9,011 bases of DNA. Origin: Thermoanaerobaculia bacterium (GTDB lineage: Bacteria > Acidobacteriota > Thermoanaerobaculia > Multivoradales > UBA5704). Below, piece by piece: positions 1 to 9,011 of the stretch. Position numbers and translations under genes: made by a program. Under the pieces are notes generated by a model. The model did not search any database. It saw only the letters and a list, made by a program, of their open reading frames with translations, and was not told where the DNA came from. Within the stretch, counting starts at the first letter, position 1. Each line of letters starts with the position of its first letter. The stretch covers positions 1 through 9,011 of the forward strand of contig JAICSG010000113.1 of assembly GCA_025937035.1 (NCBI GenBank), read 5' to 3'.

Positions 1-1
1 T

Positions 2-640
2 CAGCACCGGGTGCTGTTCTGGGGCATCCTGGGCGCGCTGGGGATGCGGGCCGGCTTCATCCTGGGGGGAGCGGCCCTGCTCGACCGCTTCCACTGGGTG
101 ATCTACCTCTTCGGCGCCTTCCTGATCCTCACCGGGATCAAGATGGCGCTCCACCGCGGCGGCGAGCTCCATCCGGAGAGGAACCCCGTGCTCCGGCTCG
201 CGCAGCGGTGGATCCCCGTGACCTCCGGATACCGGCAGGCCCATCTCTTCGTACGGGAGGGCGGGCGGTGGCTCGCCACGCCGCTCTTCCTGGTCCTGCT
301 GATGATCGAGAGCACCGACCTGCTGTTCGCGGTCGACTCGATCCCGGCGATCTTCGCGGTGACGGACGATCCGTTCCTGGTCTACACCTCGAACGTCTTC
401 GCCATCCTCGGCCTGCGCTCGCTCTACTTCCTGCTGGCCGGGGTGATGGGGAAGTTCGTCTATCTGAAGCTCGGCCTCTCGGCCGTGCTGGTCTTCGTGG
501 GGGTGAAGATGACCGTGGCCGAGATCTACAAGGTCCCGGCCCTGGTCTCGCTGCTGGTCATCGCGGCCGTGCTGGCGGCGGCGGTCGGCGCCTCGCTCTG
601 GAAGAGCCGGCGGGAGGAACGGTCCACCCTGGCGGGGTGA
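2..640 (+). CDS. TerC-family integral membrane protein (probable metal ion exporter), 5' end missing
   Basis: The frame is open from the window edge and ends at TGA 638-640, so only the C-terminal 212 residues are present. About six hydrophobic segments are visible, separated by a basic cytoplasmic-type loop near fragment residues 50-85. The TerC signature ESTDLLFAVDSIPAIFA is intact, with acidic residues E103, D106 and D112 (fragment numbering) inside a membrane segment, followed by the equally typical SNVFAILGLRSLYFLL. Family members such as E. coli Alx are linked to manganese export, and others to tellurite resistance; the ion here is unknown. The N-terminal half, which should carry the matching acidic motif, lies outside the window. 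The protein ends with a charged tail (KSRREER). The 132-base gap and a promoter after it suggest the gene is not part of the downstream signalling operon. The family call is secure; the substrate is inference. Confidence 0.93.
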   Translation, partial: QHRVLFWGILGALGMRAGFILGGAALLDRFHWVIYLFGAFLILTGIKMALHRGGELHPERNPVLRLAQRWIPVTSGYRQAHLFVREGGRWLATPLFLVLLMIESTDLLFAVDSIPAIFAVTDDPFLVYTSNVFAILGLRSLYFLLAGVMGKFVYLKLGLSAVLVFVGVKMTVAEIYKVPALVSLLVIAAVLAAAVGASLWKSRREERSTLAG

Positions 641-687
641 TCCTCTGGCTCATCCTTTGCATCGTCTTCGGCTCAGCTGTCGTTGCC

Positions 688-717
688 TTGACGATCCTGA
701 TCGCGCCACTCCACAAT
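688..717 (+). promoter_or_regulatory. Putative sigma70-type promoter of the receptor/signalling operon
   Basis: TTGACG at 688-693 (5 of 6 matches to the -35 consensus) is followed after 18 bases by CACAAT at 712-717 (4 of 6 to the -10 consensus). Transcription would start near 724, about 50 bases before the chosen TTG start at 773. It would also lie downstream of the alternative ATG at 716, which argues against that start. The local sequence is less GC-rich than the flanking genes. This is a motif match only. Confidence 0.45.
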
Positions 718-760
718 GCGCCCCGTCCAGTCCGGGGAGGGTGGGCGGTCGAACGATGAA

Positions 761-766
761 AGGGAG
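761..766 (+). promoter_or_regulatory. Shine-Dalgarno site that selects the TTG start of the receptor gene
   Basis: AGGGAG lies six bases before TTG 773-775. No comparable site precedes the in-frame ATG at 716. Translation from the TTG places a signal-peptide-like sequence at the very N-terminus, so ribosome-site and protein evidence agree. Confidence 0.6.
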
Positions 767-772
767 CTAACG

Positions 773-2704
773 TTGAGGAATGCCCATCTTCAGGAAGCGC
801 TGGCCCTCTGCGTCGCCCTGGCCACGGCCATCCCCGCGCGGGGCCAGGGGGAGCCGCCGGCCCCCCAGCCTTCCGAGCTGAAGAGCCTCAGCATCGAGCA
901 GCTGATGGACATCGACGTCACCTCGGTCTCCCGGCGCAGCGAGCCGGTCTCCGGAGCCGCGGCGGCGATCACCGTCATCACCGGCGAGGACATCCGCCGC
1001 TCCGGGGCCAACAACCTCCCCGACGCCCTGCGCATCGCCGCCGGCCTGGAGGTGGCGCAGTCGAACGGCAACACCTGGGCGATCAGCGCCCGGGGGTTCA
1101 ACACCACCACCGCCAACAAGCTGCTGGTGCTGATCGACGGCCGCAGCATCTACACGCCGCTCTTCTCCGGGGTCTTCTGGGACGTGCAGGACGTGATGCT
1201 GGAGGACATCGACCGCATCGAGATCATCCGCGGCCCGGGCGCCACCCTCTGGGGAGCCAACGCGGTCAACGGCGTGATCAACATCCTCACCAAGAGCTCC
1301 CGCGACACCCAAGGGAGGCTCGCCACGGTCGGCGGGGGCTCCGAGGAGCGGGGATTCGCCAGCTTCCGGCAGGGTGGCAAGATGGGGGAGGGGACCACCT
1401 ACCGCGCCTACGGCAAGTATTCCTACCGCGACTCCCTCGCCCTGGCGGATGGCGGCAGCGCCCGCGATCCGCTGCGCCGGGGGCAGGCGGGCTTCCGCCT
1501 CGACCGGGACGACACCGGCAACGGCGGCCTCACCCTGCAGGGGGACGCCTACCACGGGCTGGCCGGGCAGACGGTGGTGGTGCGGGACGACACCACGCTC
1601 GACGGCGCCAACCTGCTGGGCCGCTGGACCCGCACCTACGCCGAGAATTCGGGCTCGAATCTCCAGGTCTATTACGACTACACCCACCGCCAGATCCCGC
1701 GGTGGTTCGAGGAGCGCCGCCACACTCTCGACGTCGACTACCAGCACCGCTGGCCGGTCGGCCCGCGGCAGGATCTCGTCTGGGGGGCCGGCTACCGGAT
1801 CACCCACGACCAGGTGGGCAACAGCCCGGGGGTGGCCTTCCTGCCGGACAGCGTGACCGAGAACCTGTTCAGCGCCTTCGCCCAGGACGAGATCGCGCTG
1901 CCGCGCCACCTGCGGCTGACCGTGGGCTCGAAATTCGAGCACAACCGCTGGACGGGCTTCGAGGCGCAGCCGAGCGTACGCTTCGCCTGGGTGCCGGACG
2001 ACCGCCGCACCCTCTGGGCGGCCATCTCTCGCGCCGTCCGCACGCCCACCCGCTACGACGAGGACATCGTCTTCTACACCTCCGGGCTCCCGATCCTGGA
2101 GGGCTCGTCCGCCTTCAAGTCCGAGGCCCTGCTCGCCTACGAGATCGGCTATCGCGTCCAGCCGCGGACGGGGCTGCTGGTCGACTTCTCGACGTTCTAC
2201 AACGTCTACGACGACCTGCGCAGCTACGAGCCCGCGGCGCCGCCGGCCGTGTTCCCCTACCACTTCGCCAACAAGCTGAACGCGAGGACCTGGGGCCTGG
2301 AGGGGAGGGTGAGCTGGCAGGCGGCCTCCTGGTGGCGCCTGCACGCGGCGTACGCCTATTTCGACAAGAACCTGAGCCTCGACCCGACCAGCTACGATCC
2401 GACCGATGGCACGCAGGAGGGGAACGATCCGCGCAGCCGCGCCGTGCTGCGCTCGCTGATGGACCTGCCGCGCGGCTTCGAGCTCGACGGCACGCTGCGC
2501 TACGTCAGCCGGCTCCCCTCGCCGGTGGTGCCGGCCTACACCGAGCTCGACCTGCGGCTCGGCTGGCAGGCCTCCGAGCGCCTGGAGCTCTCGCTCACCG
2601 GCCAGAACCTGCTCCACGCCCGCCACCCCGAATTCGGCCCCCCATCGCCTCTGCGCGAGGAGGTCCAGCGCGGCGCCTACGGGAAGGTGACATGGCGGTT
2701 CTGA
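773..2704 (+). CDS. TonB-dependent outer-membrane receptor
   Basis: A 643-residue outer-membrane protein expected to bind a ligand and import it, or signal its presence, using TonB/ExbBD energy. The TTG start is chosen from the Shine-Dalgarno site at 761-766. It gives a signal peptide at about residues 1-24, with hydrophobic core ALALCVALATAIP. A short segment resembling SLSIEQLMDIDVTSVSRR comes next, and the plug domain covers about residues 45-175 with ITVITGEDIRRSGA, LLVLIDGRSIYTPLF and the RGPGATLWGANAVNGVIN block around residue 153. The remaining 460 or so residues alternate as in a 22-stranded barrel and end in the aromatic residue F, as usual for Omp85/BAM-assembled barrels. No N-terminal STN signalling domain is seen, so classical FecR/sigma transduction is unlikely. 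The stop overlaps the yfiR-like start by 13 bases, implying co-translation. The receptor class is secure; the ligand cannot be told from sequence. Confidence 0.95.
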   Translation: MRNAHLQEALALCVALATAIPARGQGEPPAPQPSELKSLSIEQLMDIDVTSVSRRSEPVSGAAAAITVITGEDIRRSGANNLPDALRIAAGLEVAQSNGNTWAISARGFNTTTANKLLVLIDGRSIYTPLFSGVFWDVQDVMLEDIDRIEIIRGPGATLWGANAVNGVINILTKSSRDTQGRLATVGGGSEERGFASFRQGGKMGEGTTYRAYGKYSYRDSLALADGGSARDPLRRGQAGFRLDRDDTGNGGLTLQGDAYHGLAGQTVVVRDDTTLDGANLLGRWTRTYAENSGSNLQVYYDYTHRQIPRWFEERRHTLDVDYQHRWPVGPRQDLVWGAGYRITHDQVGNSPGVAFLPDSVTENLFSAFAQDEIALPRHLRLTVGSKFEHNRWTGFEAQPSVRFAWVPDDRRTLWAAISRAVRTPTRYDEDIVFYTSGLPILEGSSAFKSEALLAYEIGYRVQPRTGLLVDFSTFYNVYDDLRSYEPAAPPAVFPYHFANKLNARTWGLEGRVSWQAASWWRLHAAYAYFDKNLSLDPTSYDPTDGTQEGNDPRSRAVLRSLMDLPRGFELDGTLRYVSRLPSPVVPAYTELDLRLGWQASERLELSLTGQNLLHARHPEFGPPSPLREEVQRGAYGKVTWRF

Positions 2705-3240
2705 GGAGGCTGCTCCTCGCCCTCCTCCTCGCCGTTCCGGCCTTCCTCGGGGCCCAGGCGGCCTCGGAGTACGACGTCAAGGCGGCGTTTCTCTACAACT
2801 TCACCAAGTTCGTGGACTGGCCCCCCTCGGCGTTCCCCGACCCGAACAGCCTCAGGATCTGCGTGCTCGGGGAGGACCCCTTCGGCAAGAGCCTGCGGTC
2901 GATCGCCGGCGAGCAGGTGGGGGGCCACAAGCTGATCGTGACGCAGACGGACGCGATCTCCCGGCCCGCCGGCTGCCAGGTCCTCTTCATCAGCCGCTCG
3001 GAGCGGGAGAGGCTCCCCCAGGTCCTCGCCGCCATCAAGGACGCGCCCGTGCTCACGGTGGGGGATACGAACGGCTTCGCCGATCACGGAGTGATCATCA
3101 ATTTCGTTCTCGAAGGGTCGAAGGTCCGCTTCGAGGTCAATACGGATTCCGCCGACCGGGCGGGGCTCAAGATCAGCTCGAAGCTATTGCAGCTCGCCAA
3201 GAGGATCGTGACCAATCCCGGCGCGAGGCCGGGGCCCTGA
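2692..3240 (+). CDS. YfiR/DUF4154-family periplasmic signalling protein
   Basis: A 182-residue exported protein. ATG 2692 is preceded by AAGGTGA and lies inside the end of the receptor gene. The N-terminus is a clear signal peptide (MAVLRRLLLALLLAVPAFLGAQA), probably cut after A23. The mature start EYDVKAAFLYNFTKFVDWP is the hallmark of the YfiR family, followed by LRICVLGEDPFG, a central CQVLFIS strand, a TVGDTNGFADHG segment and the late KVRFEVN segment. In Pseudomonas YfiR is a redox-sensitive periplasmic repressor of the inner-membrane diguanylate cyclase YfiN. Only two cysteines are present, C57 and C95. Their spacing resembles the first disulfide pair of Pseudomonas YfiR, and the second pair appears to be absent. 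The gene sits three bases before a kinase with a YfiN-like sensor, so that kinase is its likely partner. Family assignment is strong; the partner is inferred from context. Confidence 0.92.
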   Translation: MAVLRRLLLALLLAVPAFLGAQAASEYDVKAAFLYNFTKFVDWPPSAFPDPNSLRICVLGEDPFGKSLRSIAGEQVGGHKLIVTQTDAISRPAGCQVLFISRSERERLPQVLAAIKDAPVLTVGDTNGFADHGVIINFVLEGSKVRFEVNTDSADRAGLKISSKLLQLAKRIVTNPGARPGP

Positions 3241-3243
3241 GCC

Positions 3244-4728
3244 ATGTTGCGACGGCTCCAGCGCGCCCCCATCCGCCAGAAGCTGATGCTGATCGCCATG
3301 CTGACGACCGGCGGCGCTCTGCTGCTGGCGGGCCTCGCGATCATCTACTTCAACCTCTCGCGGTTCCGGGGGGAGATGGAGCGTGATCTCTCGACCCTCG
3401 CGGACGTCTTCGGCCAGACCAGCAACGCCGCCCTGACGTTCAACGATCCGAAGACCGCGGGCGAGATCCTGTCCGGCCTCAATCTCCGCCCCTCCATCAC
3501 CGCCGCCGCGCTCTATGACGGCAAGGGCAACCTCTTCGCCCGCTGGGTCCGGGAAGGGAGCGACACGGCGCTGCCACCGCGGCCCGAGGAGGACGGCAGC
3601 CATTGGGGAGACGGCAAGCTCGTCGCCTTCCGTCCCGTCACGTTGAAGGGAGAGCGGATCGGCACCGTCTACCTGCGCAGTAACCTCGAAGAGCTGACCG
3701 CGCGCGTCTGGGCGCAGGCGATCACGGTGCTGGCCGTCTTCCTCGCCTCCGGGATCGTGGCCCTGATCCTCTCCTCGGGGCTTCAGCGGTTGATCTCGCG
3801 GCCGATCCTCGATCTCACCGGGACCGCCCGGGCCGTCTCCGAGCGCCGGGACTACTCCCTCCGCGCCACCCGGCGGACCGACGACGAGCTGGGCGAGCTG
3901 GTCGACGCCTTCAACGGCATGCTCGAGCAGATCCAGCGCCGCGACTCCGAGCTCCAGCACGCCAAGGACGTCCTGGAGGAGCGGGTGCGGGAGCGCACCC
4001 TGGAGCTCCAGCAGCGCAACGAGGAGCTCAACCAGAGCAACAAGGAGCTCGACGACTTCGCCTACATCGCCTCGCACGACCTCAAGGAGCCGCTGCGGGG
4101 GATCCACAACTTCTCCAGCTTCCTGCTGGAGGACTACGCGGCCAAGCTCGACGACGAGGGGCGCTCCAAGCTGGAGACCCTGATGCGGCTCACCCGCCGC
4201 ATGGAGACCCTGATCGACTCGCTCCTCCAGTTCTCCCGCCTCGGCCGCGTCGACCTCGCCATCGACCGGGTCGACCTCAACGAGATCGTGGCCGAGATCC
4301 TCGACTCCCTCGCCATCTCCCTCAAGGAGGAGGGGGTCGAGGCGCGCGTCCCCCGGCGCCTGCCGGTCGTGCGCGCCGACCGCGTCCGGGTGGGGGAGAT
4401 CTTCTACAACCTCATCGTCAACGCGATGAAGTACAACGACAAGCCGGAGAAATGGATCGAGATCGGATGGCGGGAGAATCCGGACGGGCCGCCGGTCTTC
4501 TACGTGCGCGACAACGGCATCGGCATCCCGGAGAAGCACCACGACGCCGTGTTCCGGATCTTCAAGCGCCTGCACGGCCGCGACAAGTACGGCGGCGGCA
4601 CCGGCGCGGGCCTGACCATCGTCAGGAAGATCGTCGAGCGCCACCATGGCAGAATCTGGCTCGAGTCGTCCGCCGGCGAGGGGACGACCTTCTACTTCAC
4701 CTTGCAGGAAGGAGACGCGCGTGCCTGA
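3244..4728 (+). CDS. Membrane sensor histidine kinase, CHASE8-HAMP-HisKA-HATPase
   Basis: A 494-residue inner-membrane kinase. TM1 is at about residues 14-36 and TM2 at about 157-179. The roughly 120-residue periplasmic region between them contains NAALTFNDPKTAGEIL and ITAAALYDGKGNLFARW, resembling the CHASE8 sensor of YfiN. A HAMP domain (about 180-233, with RPILDLTGTARAVSERRDY) and a coiled coil lead to HisKA, with phospho-acceptor H278 in SHDLKEPLR, the phytochrome-kinase type of H-box. The ATPase has the N-box (N389, N393), the G1 box DNGIGIP (D423) and the G2 box GGGTGAGL (450-457), so it looks active. The C-terminus ends right after the ATPase with no receiver. The start is three bases after the yfiR-like stop and has no strong Shine-Dalgarno site, suggesting translational coupling. 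The GGDEF output found in YfiN is replaced here by a kinase core. The signal is unknown. Confidence 0.93.
   Translation: MLRRLQRAPIRQKLMLIAMLTTGGALLLAGLAIIYFNLSRFRGEMERDLSTLADVFGQTSNAALTFNDPKTAGEILSGLNLRPSITAAALYDGKGNLFARWVREGSDTALPPRPEEDGSHWGDGKLVAFRPVTLKGERIGTVYLRSNLEELTARVWAQAITVLAVFLASGIVALILSSGLQRLISRPILDLTGTARAVSERRDYSLRATRRTDDELGELVDAFNGMLEQIQRRDSELQHAKDVLEERVRERTLELQQRNEELNQSNKELDDFAYIASHDLKEPLRGIHNFSSFLLEDYAAKLDDEGRSKLETLMRLTRRMETLIDSLLQFSRLGRVDLAIDRVDLNEIVAEILDSLAISLKEEGVEARVPRRLPVVRADRVRVGEIFYNLIVNAMKYNDKPEKWIEIGWRENPDGPPVFYVRDNGIGIPEKHHDAVFRIFKRLHGRDKYGGGTGAGLTIVRKIVERHHGRIWLESSAGEGTTFYFTLQEGDARA
4707..4714 (+). promoter_or_regulatory. Strong Shine-Dalgarno site fixing a GTG start inside the kinase 3' end
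   Basis: GGAAGGAG lies six bases before GTG 4721-4723, within the last codons of the upstream kinase gene. It supports GTG 4721 over the in-frame ATG at 4646, which would add 25 residues of low-complexity sequence unlike any receiver domain. Confidence 0.75.
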
Positions 4729-5167
4729 CAGCAGCCCCAGCCCCAGCCAGCCGATCCTCCTCGTGGAGGACAGCCCCGAGGACTTCGAGACCACCGAGCG
4801 CGCCTTTCGCAAATCGGGTCTCAAGAACCCCATCTTCCGCTGCTCCGACGGCGACGAGGCGCTGGAATTCCTCTTCCGCCGGGGGCGCTTCGCCGACGCT
4901 CCGCGGCCGGGCGTCATCCTGCTCGACCTCAACCTTCCCGGCACCGACGGCCGCGAGGTGCTGGCCGAGATCAAGGCCGACGCGAGCCTGAAGCAGATCC
5001 CGGTGATCGTGCTGACCACGTCGAGCGACGACCGGGACGTCCAGGCCTGCTACAACGCGGGGGCCAGCAGCTACATCCAGAAGCCGGTCGACCTCGACGG
5101 CTTCATGCGGGCGATCGAGCGGCTCAACGACTACTGGTTCGAGGTCGTGATCCTGCCGCGGTCCTGA
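4721..5167 (+). CDS. Single-domain Rcp1-like response regulator
   Basis: A 148-residue cytoplasmic receiver (CheY fold) with no output domain. The GTG start follows a near-consensus ribosome site. The acidic pocket is E16/D17 in ILLVEDSPED, the phospho-acceptor is D69 in LLDLNLPGTDG, the conserved switch Thr is T99 in VIVLTTS, and the Lys is K121 in YIQKPVD. The insertion around EALEFLFRRGRFADAPRP and the closing FMRAIERLNDYWFEVVILP are typical of the Rcp1 family, whose founding member takes phosphate from the cyanobacterial phytochrome kinase Cph1. This fits the phytochrome-type H-box of the upstream kinase, whose gene it overlaps by eight bases. It probably acts as phosphate shuttle, sink or protein-interaction switch. 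The domain call is secure; the cognate pairing is inferred from gene order and subfamily match. Confidence 0.94.
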   Translation: MPDSSPSPSQPILLVEDSPEDFETTERAFRKSGLKNPIFRCSDGDEALEFLFRRGRFADAPRPGVILLDLNLPGTDGREVLAEIKADASLKQIPVIVLTTSSDDRDVQACYNAGASSYIQKPVDLDGFMRAIERLNDYWFEVVILPRS

Positions 5168-5177
5168 TGGGGAACGG

Positions 5178-6926
<1,749 letters not shown>

Positions 6927-6940
6927 CCGCGCCTCCCTCC

Positions 6941-6969
6941 TTGACGCCGATCTCTCTGGCCGTTACGCT
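6941..6969 (+). promoter_or_regulatory. Putative sigma70-type promoter of the DUF4157 gene
   Basis: TTGACG at 6941-6946 and TACGCT at 6964-6969 are separated by 17 bases, the ideal spacing. The -35 hexamer is the same as in the promoter at 688. Transcription would start near 6976, leaving a leader of about 57 bases. It implies that the last gene can be expressed apart from the signalling operon. Motif evidence only. Confidence 0.45.
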
Positions 6970-6995
6970 TCCTGGCGGATCTGCGGAAATTATCT

Positions 6996-7017
6996 CCGGG
7001 AGGCATCCCGGCCGGGA
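6996..7017 (+). repeat. Hairpin and overlapping palindrome in the leader of the DUF4157 gene
   Basis: CCGGGA (6996-7001) and TCCCGG (7006-7011) form a perfect six-pair stem with a GGCA loop. The second arm also starts a perfect 12-base palindrome, TCCCGGCCGGGA (7006-7017), so three complementary arms can pair in two ways. No T-run follows, so it is not a standard intrinsic terminator. It ends 15 bases before the start codon and could be a dyad operator or an mRNA structure affecting initiation. Dyads of this size are common in very GC-rich DNA, so function is unproven. Confidence 0.35.
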
Positions 7018-7032
7018 AGCGAACGGCGGACG

Positions 7033-8982
<1,950 letters not shown>

Positions 8983-9011
8983 GATTAACATTCCTCGCCC
9001 GCTCCAGCGAA

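Noticed and set aside
767..2626. Long antisense open frame of 619 codons opposite the receptor gene
   Set aside because: It lies opposite a well-recognised receptor gene. Its translation is Ala/Gly/Arg/Val-rich with no recognisable motif, as expected for a shadow frame in very GC-rich coding DNA. The similar antisense frames at 3184-5019 and 5124-6851 were rejected for the same reason.
1702..2691. Apparent N-terminal extension of the YfiR-like protein by about 330 codons
   Set aside because: The extension is out of frame with the receptor gene it overlaps, is low-complexity Arg/Ala/Pro/Gly, and would bury the signal peptide. The ATG at 2692 has a ribosome site and a proper signal sequence.
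4769..4783. Fifteen-base sequence repeated exactly at 5214-5228
   Set aside because: Both copies encode the residues DSPED at the acidic pocket of a receiver domain and use the preferred GC-rich codons. Shared function and codon bias explain the identity.
8983..9011. Space for an immunity gene after the putative effector
   Set aside because: Only 29 bases remain, with no start site or hairpin that I can see. Nothing can be concluded about an immunity partner from this window.

Overview
The window is very GC-rich from base 1 to about 7570. Its proteins (TonB-dependent outer-membrane receptor, periplasmic YfiR-like protein, two histidine kinases) point to a Gram-negative (diderm) bacterium. 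The phylum cannot be fixed from the sequence; high-GC groups such as Acidobacteriota, Myxococcota or Pseudomonadota all fit. All six supported genes are on the + strand, and no RNA gene, insertion sequence, CRISPR array or convincing intrinsic terminator was seen. No gene-free stretch exceeds 132 bases.

Layout. (1) 2-640: the 3' part of a TerC-family membrane protein gene, cut by the window edge. (2) 641-772: intergenic, with a likely sigma70-type promoter and a Shine-Dalgarno site that favours a TTG start for the next gene. (3) 773-6926: a compact five-gene operon. It encodes a TonB-dependent receptor, a YfiR/DUF4154 periplasmic protein, a CHASE8-HAMP histidine kinase, a single-domain Rcp1-like response regulator, and a REC-HisKA-HATPase-REC hybrid kinase. 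Junctions are overlaps of 13 and 8 bases and gaps of 3 and 10 bases. (4) 6927-7032: a second promoter and a GC-rich hairpin/palindrome leader. (5) 7033-8982: a 649-residue protein with an N-terminal eCIS-core (DUF4157) domain carrying an HEAWH motif, and a long C-terminal part I do not recognise. The last 29 bases hold nothing I can identify.

How the genes may work together. In Pseudomonas the periplasmic protein YfiR restrains YfiN, whose periplasmic sensor is joined through a HAMP domain to a diguanylate cyclase. Here the same kind of sensor appears to be joined to a histidine kinase instead, and an outer-membrane TonB-dependent receptor is encoded immediately upstream. The simplest model is an envelope signal passing from receptor to YfiR-like protein to kinase, then by phosphotransfer to the Rcp1-like regulator and/or the hybrid kinase. 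No DNA-binding, cyclic-di-GMP or HPt output is encoded in the window.

The most unusual item is the last gene. Its DUF4157 N-terminus matches the base composition of the neighbouring genes, while the C-terminal two thirds are clearly AT-richer and contain two lysine/arginine clusters. This resembles a modular effector whose C-terminal payload has been exchanged, linked by family knowledge to extracellular contractile injection systems. No such system lies in the window.
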